64,000 bases of DNA from Beaufortia kweichowensis (GCA_019155185.1 CM032807.1:11436700-11500699), one strand, 5' to 3'. Positions 1 to 12,518 are shown, counted from the stretch's first letter. The notes: generated from the letters alone by a model not told the origin. Numbers and translations are program-made.

Positions 1-3000
1 TGACCTAAAAATAGTAGCTTTGATTTTCCCTTGAGCAAATCCTTAGCCGTAAGGGGGCTAGGCTCTGTAATTGGTGTAATGTAAGGTACTTACAGAAGAA
101 GAAGAGCTAAATAACCTAGATAAAAGTTAACTACCTGTTTCTTTTTGTAGAAACCCTTTTGGTCACAGTTCGGAATGCGGAAGCCTCTTGGATTCAGCAC
201 ATTTGAGATCTTAAAACTTTTCAGGACACTCTCCATCTCCCGACGACATGGGCCCTGAACACAGACATCCAACAAACACAGCATCACTGGAAATATTCGA
301 CATACAAACGCGTCGAAATGTATGAAAGACACTTTGTCTTGCTGACAATACTGCAGTGATACTTACATATTCAGTTTCTCTCTTAGATTCCAGACTGAAG
401 TTGTGAATATCTGTATGGACCCCGCTGGAAACCGGTTCCACTTTATAGCTCTGGCTTTTCTTGTTTTGATCTTTTTGGATGATCACCATTTTACTGGGGT
501 CCAGCATGGTCCTAAACCCTCCATGCGTGTCTCCGGAAACAACTGTGGTGTGCTGGCTTGCCTCAGTCAACTTGGTTCCGTTGGAAATATGCTCCTCTGC
601 TTTCTCACCAGGATTATCTGAATGATACGAGAGGGGGGTGTTAATGCTTTGGACATGTGAAAGTAGAGATTTTTTAACTTGATGATGTCATCACAGCACT
701 ACCACTAAAATCATCAAACTGTAAAGATATGCCTACATATGCCGACCTCACATCTAGCTAGTCAATTGTTGGTTCATGGTGACCCTTTCTTGATTAAAAT
801 CTTATTGGACCTGACAGTTACTGTATCAAATTGTTACAAATGGACTTTGAATTTTATGAACCTATAAATCTATCTACCAGACTCTGCCACTCAGAATAGT
901 CCTATTCAACTTTCAAAGCGCTACTAGAAATCAGAAAGCAAACAAACAGTCAATGAATGCACATCAACTACGAGTGTAAATGCTCATCTGAAAAGCCAGC
1001 AGGGGAGAAAGAGATATGGGGGGGTAAAAGAGTGTTGAGAGTATTTATAGTTTCTAAGTTAGAATCATTACAGTCGGAGGCCAGACCACCTGACCCGAAA
1101 CCCAGAAACCAAATACGGCTACAGGACGAAGCGTTTGCCTGCTTTCGCTAACATGGTCCGGTAGGATGGTCTGACCAACAAACATCACATGCTTTCCTCT
1201 CTGTGCCCAGTTAAGACTTTGCAGTGTGGTCATAAAATCTATTCAATGTGAATGTGGTTTTCCTTTTCTTCTCAACCCACACCAATTGAAAATGAACCTT
1301 TTTTTATTCTACTAAATTACACTCAAGCTGTGTTACTACTGCATTTGCATGTGCACTCAATGGTTTTACTACTTATTGTTTTACAGCATGTAAAGATTTA
1401 TTGTAACTGGATTAGTGCTGGGTTTGGTTTTAATGCTTTGCAGATAGTACATCGTAGGTCATTGGCATTTGTTGTAGATTATTTGGATAACGGTGGAATT
1501 TTCATTTGTTTATTTCTCTGTCTAGATACATATTAAAGCATCTTGGAGTCATGTTGCCAATGGTCATTCTATTGTATAAGATCTTGACCATTACAATTAA
1601 TGAACAATTTAGAAAAGATTATACATACAGCTGACAAGCATGCTTAAGACATGATGTCCCAAATTGCACACTGATCATTGTTTTCACTAACTGTGTTGTA
1701 ATTTCTCAAATCCAAGCAAAAGCAGCTGAACAGTAAAGAGTCCAACGCAAAGTGCATTTGTCAGCTTTAACAAATGCCTGGCGAGAGAGCCGGGAGAAGA
1801 TGAATTATGGCACTGTCTAAACATGCTGTCCTTTTGGGGTTTTACAGCTCTTGTCTGTTGAATAAATATTCACTCTCTGGCAGTGCAAAACAAAGCAGAG
1901 CTCTTGCAGGAATGAGAGACTAATAAACAGCTGGAGCATAAGAGATGATATTTAGAAAGAAACAGAAACAAAACAGGCCATTAAAGATGGAAACACAGTG
2001 ACAAAATGGGAAGAGAGTAGGTATGTGTAAAACTACATATTCTCACAATTGTCCAGTTGCTTGCTTGCCTAAACATCTTATTGGCCTTACAGGTACAAGT
2101 GTTTCGTTTCTTCACTGCTAATGATACCAGACAGAGTTTTAATATGTTTGTTTAATTGCCCTGACTGGGTCAGACATAACAACACTATCTTTTTGCTCAA
2201 TCAACGGAAGATGGAAGAAAGGTTTGAAACTTGCTTGGAAACAATCATTACTTTCACAATTTCATATAGTGTTTCATAATAAGTTTGTTTCCCTTGTTAC
2301 TTTAAAATAGGATGCCTTAAAAACTAGAAGAAGTGCGAAGAATTGAATGCTGGGATTTTAAGATTCCTTATTTGAACCTTTTTAGACTTGGCACCAGAAT
2401 ATCATGGTGGTGCGCTGTCCTGAAAGCATTTGACTGTTTATAAAATATGAAGTTGCAACTATAAATTAGGAAAACTACTTATTAATCACCATAGTGACCT
2501 ATCTCTGCAAGGCTGAGATCAGGGGATCACCCAGCATGGCAAGGAACCAGAGAGAAAGTCAAATACGGGTGGAGGTCAAATAGAAAGATTTGAATAATGT
2601 GAAAATTTGTAGGAAGAGTTTAAGAGGAAAAGTTAAGCGAAAACAGATTTTCTGTGTGTTTGTGTGTGTGCGTGTGTGTGTGTGTGCGTGCGTGCGTGTG
2701 TGTGTGTGTGCACGCCTGTGGCACACCAAACACTCTGCTGTAACCATGACAGCTGCACTCCAAACCAGAACGAAACCATGCCTTAGCTGGTGATGACATA
2801 ACAACGTCAACAAAAACAACAACATCAACAATAACAGGGACTTCGTCAACATAACAACTCAAACAAGGTAAGTAATTGCAATGACAGCACATAATGACGA
2901 CCCACAGCACGTGAAACATGTTGATTCCTGCTTTCCCCAGCCTGCATGACCCGTGATCCTGTTCACATAAACAAATCCAGACCATCTACTTCAGGAACTT

Positions 3001-4270
3001 GAAAAACATCAATATTTAACCCCAGTGTAAACTTTTATAACTTTTTATGGCTTTTCCCAGCACCTACCGGCCTGTTTTTAAATCACTCAACCTCACTTAT
3101 TTGTTCATTCCCAAATGAGCAAACACTTTAACGTTCTGGTCGCATGGGCAGAGTGCGAATGAGAGGCTGAAAACTTGCCAACGGAAGATACAGATGTGTG
3201 TTTTTTCTTTTCTGTTTGAACGTGTCCTGTGCGGGCGTTTATGCGAATGACACCGCAATTACGTGTTTTCGCCAGTAGGGGCACGCAGCAGGTGAATTTC
3301 CTTACGGAGATTCAAGACTAGAACGGATCTGCCTCTTCCGAGAAATCCGCACAATTAAGTATATAAATGCACACGCACAAACAACGTCATAACTCATAAC
3401 CTCATAATCTTTCATCTTCGTTTCTGTTTGCCACTGTTCCCACCCAGAACCACGCTGGGCCACACTGCTACCAGACCAATCAAACCCTGCAAAAATATCA
3501 TAATTCATGTGTGGCAGAGCCATGGGGTGGAGCCACGCACACCATGGCAATGAAGCCCTGCTCTCTGGTTGGCCAGAGTGTGTAATTACCATAAAGTGTG
3601 GTATGATGGGAAAGCAGCATTGAACAGCAGCATGGGCTGAAATGAAAGGGCAGCGGAGAAAGAAACATGAGGTAAAGCAGTAACTGTAAAACAGTTGGCG
3701 CCCCCAAACTGCTTTTTAAAAGTGACTCTGGCTCCTAACAATAGCCTTTGTGTGTGTGACAATGTCATGGTAGATAGCTTCAACACACCACTGCGGCTCT
3801 TTTAAATAACAAGAGAGGGTAAAAACAAATTCACTTGGGCAGGCTTGACGTCAGCTACGACGGAGAATGCCACTTATTGTGGATGTGTGCATCTATGTGT
3901 GTGTGTGTGTCCACAGTCCTCCCTCTCTCAGGGAATTCACTTGGATGCATATGTATATTGGTCTAGGTGCAAGCTAATGTTTCTTTAGGTGCATTTCTCC
4001 AGCAGTACGGTTCTTACAAAGGTGGTATCTCATTATCTTACTATGAAATCACTTTACTATAATGCTTGTCGATTCAAGTTGTGTTTTGACACTCTCTGTG
4101 CAGTTCTCAGGAGATAGTAAGCAGCAGCGCATCATTCTGAAAACAGTGATCTCCGCTTCTTTGGATGGACTAAATATAAACGAATGTGGCATTCTTAACG
4201 ATTGGGTTGGTGAGGCCAAATTTTAGTGCACACACACAGATACATAGAGCTGTTTCTTTCTCCTCTCTGG

Positions 4271-4331
<61 letters not shown>

Positions 4332-5500
4332 TCTCTGTTTCCCTCTCACCACACACATAAAACGGCATAGAGAGGCCGCTGTAGCGCTAAACCTCGAGCA
4401 GGAGGGAACAACGGTGGTAGTGTGGTGCTGTCTCACGGTGGCTGGACTTTATGACGACTGCTTGTTACCAGAGGTTGCTGTGTCATGCCGGTAAATCACT
4501 GATCGCTGTACGGAGATGTTAGATATACACGCGCCAGGCTATATTTTTAACGCATTAAGAAATGCAAACCGCATATAGTGCACATCAAGAGCGCACTGCC
4601 GAGCGTTGGGTATGTGCTGCATCTCTGTTAAACGGACTGTCAGTGAAGAAACCTCCCCGCCCCCTTAGAGAAAAGCCGGGGACGCGCGCAGCAGCAACAT
4701 TCCCAACCTGCGAACATATTAACCGCGTTATGCACAACATGGTAATCCCGCGCTCATACGCGCAACTGCGCGCAACAGCGATATGCCCAAAATGCGTAAA
4801 TCGTTTGTTGGAGGGATATTCAAGACATCACACATTCACAAACTAGCATATACTAACAATCAAAGAGTGTACAGTAGAACTGTAGCTTTGCATTATTTCA
4901 CAGACAAACTACGCGCACTTACCGTGTCCATGAGGTGGCCCTTTGTCCGGTGCTTTCGCGCACACGCCGCGTCCCTCCAGCAGAGCCTGCAGCGGTTTGG
5001 TCTCCCCCGGGCGCTGTTGACAGCTTAGCCCGGTACCGCAGCGCCCGGTGTACACTCCGCACGCCTGGCCCTCGCTTAGCGCGCACGTCATGCAGCATCC
5101 GCAACCCGGCTCCCGTAAGCTCTCGGTGCAGTCCCGGGGCAGCGGTTTACACAGAACAAGCGCTCCATCGTCGCACGGCTCGCAGCGGACAACGGGGCTG
5201 ACGCTTTCAGCCAGCCGGGAGAATGCTGCGAGCAGAGCGGTAAGGCAGAGCGCACACAGTCCCGTCATGGAGCCGAAGGGCTGAACGCACACACGCACGG
5301 GGGGAAATGTCTAGAAAACGGTGCACGGCGTCAGATCACCTCAACTAGATGTGTGGTTGCACGCCTGAAGACTGAGCTCTCAGCATATGCCGACTTTTTA
5401 GTGTGGAGTTATGCTGTCACGTCGGTTTCACAAGACTATTAACTGAGCAGTTGGGTCTCTCCATCTGTAAGTGAGTTTAAAGGGAACTTCAGGTTTTATA
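1..5500 (-). CDS. igfbp3: igfbp3 gene, exons 1-3 (3' end outside window)
   Basis: Secreted insulin-like growth factor binding protein 3, which binds IGF-1/2 outside the cell and limits their access to the IGF receptor. Three exons join in phase: 4923-5268, 367-617 and 135-254. Exon 1 encodes a signal peptide of about 22 residues and the cysteine-rich IGFBP domain with the hallmark GCGCC motif. Exon 2 is the variable linker, and exon 3 starts the thyroglobulin type-1 repeat. The linker ends in ESKRETEY followed by GPCRREME, a junction characteristic of IGFBP3 rather than IGFBP1, 2 or 5. The exon with the rest of the thyroglobulin domain and the basic heparin-binding/nuclear-targeting tail must lie below position 1. 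The nearby tensin-3 gene on the same strand matches the vertebrate IGFBP3-TNS3 neighbourhood. The reading frame is intact in all three exons. Confidence 0.95.
135..254 (-). CDS. igfbp3: igfbp3 exon 3: start of thyroglobulin type-1 domain
   Basis: 120 bases, 40 codons, phase 0 at both ends. It reads GPCRREMESVLK, then NPRGFRIPNCDQKGFYKKKQ, the first half of the thyroglobulin type-1 repeat with its first two cysteines. The acceptor is TTCAG and the donor is GTAGTT (usable but not consensus). The next exon would start with the conserved Cys of this domain and lies outside the window. Confidence 0.95.
367..617 (-). CDS. igfbp3: igfbp3 exon 2: variable central linker
   Basis: 251 bases with acceptor TTCAG before 617 and donor GTAAGT after 367. 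The split codon with exon 1 gives GHDNPGEK. The segment is hydrophilic, with two potential N-glycosylation sites (NGT and NFS) as expected for the IGFBP3 linker. It ends with NFSLESKRETEY, nearly the same as mammalian IGFBP3. The exon ends in phase 0, as needed by exon 3. Confidence 0.95.
2652..2712. repeat. (TG)n microsatellite
   Basis: About 60 bases of alternating TG with CG interruptions, in igfbp3 intron 1. Confidence 0.9.
4279..4327. repeat. (CT)n microsatellite
   Basis: 49 bases of pure CT repeat on the plus strand, about 600 bases inside intron 1 of igfbp3, close to the promoter. Confidence 0.95.
4560..5330. promoter_or_regulatory. CpG-rich stretch over igfbp3 exon 1
   Basis: CpG and CGCG-type dinucleotides are dense here (for example the GCGCGC-like runs at 4680-4790 and throughout exon 1), in contrast to the AT-rich surroundings. 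It covers the first exon and the start of intron 1, typical of a promoter-linked CpG island. I judged this by eye and did not compute it. Confidence 0.6.
4923..5268 (-). CDS. igfbp3: igfbp3 exon 1: signal peptide and IGFBP domain
   Basis: 346 coding bases. I chose the ATG at 5268-5266 because it starts a compact signal peptide (MTGLCALCLTALLAAFSRLA); the open frame runs further upstream to 5298, but only through a GTG and with no earlier ATG. After the signal come VVRCEPCD, REPGCGCCMTCALSEGQACG and GTGLSC, then PLQALLEGRGVC, which is the IGFBP3 version of the end of this domain. Cysteine spacing matches the family. The donor is G|GTAAGT at 4923/4922, leaving one base in the codon. The Kozak context is weak (T at -3). 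Confidence 0.96.
5345..5386 (-). other. Upstream ORF in the igfbp3 leader
   Basis: ATG at 5386-5384 followed by 12 more codons and TAG at 5347-5345. It would lie within the leader if transcription starts near 5467, and it ends 76 bases before the igfbp3 ATG. Its encoded 13-residue peptide has no recognisable feature. Any effect on translation is only inferred. Confidence 0.4.
5494..5500 (-). promoter_or_regulatory. igfbp3: TATA box of igfbp3
   Basis: TATAAAA on the minus strand, 226 bases upstream of the chosen ATG. This predicts a transcription start near 5465-5470 and a 5' leader of about 200 bases. Mammalian IGFBP3 promoters also have a TATA box. The start site itself is inferred. Confidence 0.6.
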
Positions 5501-6647
5501 CAGGCAGGAAAAACACGGGCAGTAAGTCACTCCCCCCGGTATGAATTATGTAGTCACCGGTCTTCGGTCTTAAGGGACCGAGCGCAGCCCTAATGAAATT
5601 CATCAACACGCGAAACAATTAGTGAAATACAGCCAATTATATCCAATACATTTAAAAGTCATTATGGGAAATTGGAAAGCTCGGGTCCCACAATTTGGAA
5701 GATGATCGGGTATTGTCCAAAAGGTCACGCTGCAAGCGCGTCGTGGTGAGCAGCACCTGTTGACGCTGCGCAGGTAATGCAACTTAAAGTCATGAGGCTT
5801 AATACACAATGAACAATAAATCTTGCTTATTGATGGAGTGAAATAATGATGATGGAGATACTTGGCGCCTAATGGTTTTACGCGCAAGATTTGCATATTG
5901 AGGAATGACATTTAATTCGACTTTCATTTATTTTATGAACATTTATTTCCTTTTTGAACCTTTCACTTTTTGTTCTGTAGCGATGCATACCGACATAAAC
6001 TAAATTAAACTACATTTTTGTAACCTTTTTTGTCATTTTTTGTAACATTACAAAAAAAGTTGGATGGTATAAAATAAACATCGATGAAATATGAAGATAT
6101 GGTGCATGTGTTGTTCTTGCCAGAAATATATTTGTTAATGTTTTTTGACCATTGCAGATATGATGGCTATTGACTGATGGCTGATCATACAGAAAATATT
6201 TACAGTAATAGCATTAAATAGAATGTACATATATTTTGCTGCATACAGTATAAATGAACACTTATTTTACCCAATATTTACTTAAAAACAGAAGTTTTAT
6301 TGATTGAAAAAATAAGCTGCTAATCTTAAAACAAGCAATTTAAACAGCCTCGCCAACATGCAACATTATTCTACACAAAATATACTTAAGTTACCTGTGC
6401 TAAATCGGTATACACTACATAATTCAAGGGTCTCAAAGACTGATGTCTATAGTAAGGAAATGGCTTGTTCCATTTTAAAAAAAGTAAAAACCACCTTCCA
6501 CCACCGAATATTAGAGGAAATCTCAGAACACTGCAAAAAATGTGGAAAGTGCTCTTTGGGTGGTCAGGTTTTTACAGTCTCATGACACCTGCTGTACCAA
6601 GATCAATCCATTCATCCATATAGAATCTCCATTGTTTATTCTTAACC

Positions 6648-6681
6648 ATTCATCCATCCATCCATCCATCCATCCATCCAT
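6648..6681. repeat. (ATCC)n microsatellite
   Basis: Eight or so tandem CATC/ATCC units, flanked by imperfect copies starting near 6605. Confidence 0.9.
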
Positions 6682-7819
6682 TGGTCAGTCAGTTAATCTG
6701 TCCATCTATCATATCCTCCATCCCTCTCTCTTTCTTTCTGTCTATCTCTCCTTCTCTCTGGGTGGTAAGAGATGATTAGAGTGTGGGTTGGTTGTTGGAT
6801 TGTGCTGCTTCAGCGCAGAACACCCCTCCTGCCTCTGCTCTGTAATAACACCAAATCTGTACAGGCTGTACAGCTCAGTGGCTCCAGCTTTGAGAAAATA
6901 AAGGCCTACAGGCCTGCCTGCAGACCCCAGTGTTGAGACTGGCCCACTGAAAACAAGCAGAGGGGGTAAGGAAATACCCCCAGCACTCCTCCACTAACAG
7001 CCACTTCTGTTACTAAGATTAGTTTTCTTATGACTCTGCATATTTATGCTCTGGTCTCCTGCTTGATTTCTTATTGTCTGTCTCTTTCTTTTTTAGACTG
7101 GGAGAATTCCTCGCATTTAGCGATTCTGCACGTGAGCGTTCTGCTCTGGTTTCCAGGAGCATTCTGGGAATGGAATGCGGAGCTCTGCCGAGTTTGTCTA
7201 CACGGAGAGACAGAGCGCTCTCGCTCAGCGTGTGGGAGAGAGACGGGGACTTAAATGAAAATCAAACTGCACCCTGATTGTAAAATCTGATAAGATACCA
7301 ATAGCATTCTGTCTCCACCTATGACAACAATCACGGGATTGAAGACTAATTATTTACCTAGATTTTGACAGCTGCACCTAGATCTTATCAGGAAATCCTC
7401 AATCCTGCAGTCTTACTTATCCAATAAACTCCCAACTTTTAAATCATTCGATTGTGTTTAGAAGACAGTGTTTGCCGTTGTGCGAGTGCAAGTGTTTATT
7501 TCTGTGAATATTTTTGCAGCTGGCTAAAAGTTTATTGAAAATGTGCCATTCAGCCAAACTGCAGGCCTACATTTTGAGAGGTTTTTACTCTTCATTTCCT
7601 CTATAATCAATCTGAATATCACACTCTTTGTTCGAGTGTCATTTTTGCACATCCTCAACACATTATCTCTCATTTAAATTCTTCTCTCTGTTTTCTCTGG
7701 CTGTTCTCTGAGTTGGATGGTAAATCATTAATTGTCCTTCCTGTTCTGCTCTATGTCAGATATGACAGTCCTTGATGTGACACACATTTAATACAGCGTT
7801 TCATCAGTGGTTTCATCAG

Positions 7820-7860
7820 CACGCACGCACGCACACACGCACACACACACACACACACAC
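7820..7860. repeat. (CA)n microsatellite
   Basis: ACGC units passing into a pure CA run. Confidence 0.9.
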
Positions 7861-7880
7861 TGTATGAGTCTTTTTGTCAC

Positions 7881-8320
7881 GTTAAAAAGATAATTCACCA
7901 GAAATTGGAAATTTTATCATCATTTATTCACCTTTATGTCATTTCAAACCCATATTTCATCCTTCATGGAACACAAAGTGAAGAATGCTCATGCTGTTTT
8001 TTCCATAAAATGAAAGTGGATGGGGACTAGAGCCAGTCAGGTTTCAAAAAGGCCAAAAAACACCATAAAAGCATAATAAAAGTGTGACTTACACACTAGT
8101 CCAAGTTTCCTTAAACCTTATTAAAATATTGTGTGAGGACTGATAATATAGGTAATTTTTTTTTAATTTTATTGACAGCTGCAGTCACCATTCACTTTCA
8201 TTGTATGATAAAGAGCGGATTGGACATTAGGCTTTAAATAACCCCTATTGTGTTATACCGAAAGAAAAATTTTTGTGTACATATGTGATGTCATACATAC
8301 AAATTATCAGTTGAACTATC
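7881..8320. mobile_element. Degraded copy of the GTTCACCC interspersed element
   Basis: Starts with a variant of the element end (AAAGATAATTCACCAGAAAT) and keeps the internal phrases TTATTCACC, ATGTCATTTCAAACCC and GGAACACAAAG. It ends in a sequence near GTTGAACTATCCCTCT, the opposite terminus. Its middle differs from the copy at 38296, so it is an older or longer subfamily. Confidence 0.6.
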
Positions 8321-9530
8321 CCTCTAAACACACGTTTTTGTGTCAGTCTGGTAAGCACATGCACACCTTTCCTCGCACACTCTGAGCAAAGTAACCATTC
8401 AATACCAGGCCTCTGTGCCCATTTGGAGGCAGAAAATGTAAACAACATTATCTGATCTTTGGCCTCATTGAATCTAAGCTCTCAAAGACATCAATTTTCA
8501 GATCAAACTTAAACAAGGTAATTGCCTGTGAAGACAACATCGTCTTCTCATGGCAAATTTCCCAAACTCGCTCCAGATTGCATTGGCAACTGTAGCTCAA
8601 CCAGGAAGGAAACCAAATGCGCAAAGCGCTCACAAGCCAGAGCTGAATATGTCCCGAATGTTTCTGTGCTCTGTTCTTCTGTTGTGTCGAGCTCTCTCCT
8701 CAGGGGCGAATAATTACAGTCACAGCATGTGACTTAACAGCACCGAGATCAAATTCCACCGTGTTATAATCACTCGCTGTTCAGCTATTACAGCAGCAAA
8801 AAGAGAGAGATTCTAATGGTTGGGGGGTAGCAGAAAAGATTTGCTTTTGCTAGGTTACAGAGCGAGATCAGAATGGAAATCAAGGGAGCTCAGACCGATT
8901 TAGAGAAAGCAGGCGTGACAAACAGGTGGTTTGTCACTGTGAGAAATATTCAAGAGGCAAAGCGGACTCAACATAATCATTTTGTGTTTTTGCGATAAGC
9001 TCTCTGAGCTGCGCTCTATTTTTGGAAAAGCTTTTCCGTGAGAGCAATTCTGAAGATGGAAATAGTGAGCGCACAGTTGAGCGTATAAAGCTGAAGGAAT
9101 GTGTGAGATCCGAGCATGACTTCGCACTGCATGGTTTGAGCATTAGCCAAAACAGATGGAACAGACCCAATAAAGGTTTAACTCAACACTGTCCCCATTC
9201 ACCACACGCACACACACCTTTACAAGTGAAGTTCACTATGTGTCACTTTGGCAATGCTTCTCAATACCTCTTCTGGTTTTCCCCATTGAGGCGTCGGACG
9301 TGGAGGACGTATGAAAACGTGTTTGTTTGTACTGTACAGTAAGTTAGGGATGTAAATGGTTAATCGTCAATCACTAACCAACAGTTAATAACAGTCTTAT
9401 GTACAGTCTTTGCTATTGGTAAAAACTAATGAGAACTAAATTGACTGGTTTGTCATATACACCAAGTTAGATTCATGAGGATGCCATGAATTGTAAACCA
9501 CTGTCTTTTTCTCATTGGGATAGCTCTAGA

Positions 9531-9783
9531 AGGGATAGTTCCCTCAAAATTAAAAATATGTCACTATTTATTCAGTTATGGGTTTGTGATGTTGTTACAA
9601 ATTTGTAGATGACTCTTTCTTCTGTGAAAAAAATAAATGTTGAGAAAGGAGGTTTTGTGTCCATACAATTAAAGTCAATGGGGGACAATGTTGTTTGGTT
9701 ACCAACATTTTGCAAAATATCTTCTTTAGTGTTCTGCAGAAAAAAGAAAGTCATATAGGATTGAAATGATATTAGGGTAAATC
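9531..9783. mobile_element. Copy of the GTTCACCC interspersed element
   Basis: Begins AAGGGATAGTTCCCTCAAAAT and has the internal phrases AGTCAATGGGGGACAATG and GCAAAATATCTTCTTTAGTG that also occur in the copies at 35871, 38296 and 61855. The 3' inverted end is degraded. Confidence 0.7.
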
Positions 9784-9794
9784 ATGAAAGAATT

Positions 9795-10074
9795 TTAACC
9801 TGATAACTGTCACAGCAGAAATTTAGTATTCACATGAAAATGCACTAAAATATCTGAACTATCTTTTTCATTTTAGGTATTTTTATAAATTACAGTAACA
9901 TCAACATTTTTAACAATTGTTTTGTTCATGTTTATTGTTATAAAAATTTGTCAAATATTTCATCTTGACTCTTAGACCTTTTCATCAATTTATAGTTTGT
10001 CATGATTAGATTAAAATTCAAATATAAAAAATTAAAGTGTTCTTCCTAAGAAACAATGATAGTTAACAGGTTAA
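9795..10074. mobile_element. MITE-like element with TTAACCTG...CAGGTTAA ends
   Basis: 280 bases whose ends are inverted repeats of about 18 bases (TTAACCTGATAACTGTCA and the complement of TTAACCTGTTAACTATCA). A second copy lies at 35035-35337 and shares internal phrases, for example TATAGTTTGTCATGATTAGA and TTCACATGAAAATGCAC (TACACATGAAAATGCAC in the second copy). No coding potential. The inverted ends and two dispersed copies point to a non-autonomous DNA transposon; its superfamily is unknown to me. Confidence 0.7.
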
Positions 10075-12374
10075 TTTTAGGGTAAACAATTACTTTAAGG
10101 CTGATTGAAAAATTTAGGGTTAGGGTTAGGTGACACCATTATATCTGTAAATGTAAATTGCAGCACCATATCAATAACACTCACAGACCTCAACAGCTAA
10201 GAACACAGATCAACAGCCCAGCATTTTTCAAACATCTAAAAAACACATCTAGCCCACAGGTACATCATGTCTGTTAGGCCACATGTTTGAACTAAGGCCT
10301 TTTGGTTACCAGTTAATAGCCAAATTATTATGATCTATAATGATTCAAATTTGCACCATTAGTTTAATAATTGTTTGGCAGAGTTGTTATGCTGGAACAG
10401 ATTAAATAACCCACCAACGCCTGACACTTTTATCCCCTGCCAGCATGGTTTGGAGGAAACGAAGCCTTGAGCTCCCTAACTCACTCTTGTGATGACAGAA
10501 CCGACAGACTCTATCACTTACGGGATGACAGCCAGCCAATCACGTCAGGAATGTGAAAGGAGGAATGGAAGGGAAGGGTTTGGGGTCGTACATTAGCTAT
10601 GGGCAGCGGAGTCTGCAAACGCTCTTGAGAATAAGCATGTCAATTCAGTCTCCAGGATATTCTTGAGTTCAAGTATCCTGGCAGATGAGTGAAAAAGCCA
10701 GGTCAGCACGATACAGTGGCAAATTTATGAAATGCGCAAGTGGATTGATATATAGTGTGTCTATTCTGTGGTTATGTCAATGATTCATTTGGTGTGCCAG
10801 TTTTTACAGGGAGTGTAATTAGTCAGTGAGTCTCTAGCAGCTCTATTAGGGAAAGAATTTCAATTGGTAATAGAGTGTTGAATAATTGGATGTGTCAAAT
10901 ATGAGATTTGTGCATAAGGCCCTAATGTGTGCGCTGTAATTTCAACCTACAGAAAATTAATCTCAACATGCATTGATATTAATCAAACAAGAATATTGAT
11001 TATAACATAGACTTTTAAGTGCAGTCTGAGCAAATCTTTAACATTGTTGAGATCTCTTCTGAAACTCTGATGGAGACGTTTGTAAGATTTCTCAGGAGAA
11101 ATATCTGTGATGCAAAAGTTTCTATTTGCTCTTCATTAAATCTCATTGATGTCCAGGAGAAATAACTAATAAGTTATTAAAAAGATTTTATTAAAAAGAT
11201 TGTAATTTTTCTTTCTTGAGGTAAGCGCTGCTTATATAACATATTGTTCAATTGTTTAATTCCGATTTGTCAATAATAATAAGTACCTTTTTGTTTTTTG
11301 TTGTGCTACAAAATATAATATTTAAGCAAATTCTGTTGTTAGTATTAACTAATAAAACGCTGATATTTGAACAACCCTAGTAGACTACACCCACTACTTC
11401 CCAGGATTTCTGCAAGATCTCCTTCACGTCGTTGTTCAGAAGACAGCCTAATATCTTAACGTTTTGCCCAAAAGTCTTGATGGTCTTTCCTTCAGCTCTA
11501 TAAACGAGAACGAGTCATATAATTCTCCAACTTTTGTTTGCTTTTATTTTATTTTTCCTCCTTACCACTCCATAAAACATATTTTTCCAAGTCACCATCG
11601 AGCCTGGTATTTTAGTTGCTGTTTTCTTGGACGCAGAATGATTGTGTTTGACTTAGACAAGTATTCAGCCCTTACCAGGGTTTCCCATTTATGGGTAAAG
11701 TCACACCATGTGTGTGTGACCTCTCTCTACTGTAAAACCAAAAATCTAACTTTATGCAATGTGAATTTAAGCTTTTGTGTGCTCTAGTACGATTATTGGT
11801 TTACACTAGTCATCATTTGTGCTATTTGTGCACTTGGGTATGCTGCTTGTTGAGGAGACGTTTCTCTGGACAATAAAACAGGAAAAAACAGTCAAACCCT
11901 GGATGCCTTTGATGTATATAATGTTTAAAATTCAGTAAGTATGTTGGATATACTATGATTTTATAAGGTCTGTTTAAGTTTGGAAATCTGTCTAACACAA
12001 GCTACACAATCTGTATTGTATTGACTACTTGTTCTTAGAAAGCCGCCACTTTTTAGGAACAAACTGGAACAATGCCTGTCAATAAATCTATGGCATAAGT
12101 TGATCCATAAGGGATGATGTAGGTTATGTGTGAGAGTGTTTCTTGGGAAACATCTGGAGTGAAATTCCACGAACTGCTCAAATGAGGTTTCGGCCATTTC
12201 AGAATCAGCAGGAGGCACATCTTCTCAACCTTTTATCTTGTTGAGCAAAAGAGACAGAGGGAGATGGGGGACAGTAGGATAGAGACAGGGTATACAAACA
12301 GTATATGTCTATTTACCATTTTTACCAACAACGGGAGATGTCAAAGAAACTTTGCCTTAATGCATTGTGGCAAT
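10075..12374. other. Intergenic, no feature recognised
   Basis: AT-rich unique-looking sequence without convincing coding or RNA features. A short TTAGGG-like run (10115-10131) has only two to three units. Confidence 0.5.
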
Positions 12375-12518
12375 CTGTGTGATGTAGCTCAGATCGTAGT
12401 ACACTGCATTAACAGCCTAAAGATCTTAGTTTCAGTTCTAGGCAACAAACGTACTAATAAAATGTATACCATGAATGTACTATTGGTAGCTTATCCAAAG
12501 CATCTGCCAAATGCATAA
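12375..12518 (+). mobile_element. tRNA-derived SINE
   Basis: The head contains an A-box-like GATGTAGCTCAGATCGTAGT and a decayed B-box-like AGTTTCAGTTCTAGG, spaced as in a tRNA promoter. The tail is TTATCCAAAGCATCTGCCAA followed by ATGCATAA, the 3' end seen in many fish tRNA-SINEs. The head-to-tail order on the plus strand fixes the orientation. The name of the family is not claimed. Confidence 0.75.

Larger units (their letters stand above)
618..4922 (-). other. igfbp3: igfbp3 intron 1
   Basis: A 4.3-kb intron bounded by consensus GT and AG. It holds a TG/CG-type repeat at 2652-2712 and a CT run at 4279-4327. Short open frames on both strands show no family similarity and are often driven by these repeats. 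I see no additional exon. Confidence 0.85.
5501..9530. other. Intergenic region upstream of igfbp3
   Basis: No gene recognised. It contains an ATCC repeat (6648-6681), a CA repeat (7820-7860) and a degraded copy of the interspersed element described at 38296 (about 7881-8320). The first 1-2 kb may hold distal igfbp3 regulatory DNA; nothing specific can be shown. Confidence 0.6.

Noticed and set aside
4186..4494. 102-codon plus-strand frame near 4.2-4.5 kb
   Set aside because: Its centre is a CT repeat and the rest resembles no protein; it lies inside igfbp3 intron 1.
4935..5284. Plus-strand open frames opposite igfbp3 exon 1
   Set aside because: Shadows of a GC-rich exon on the other strand; no family resemblance.
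10111..10131. Telomere-like TTAGGG repeats
   Set aside because: Only two to three units; common by chance and not an interstitial telomere.
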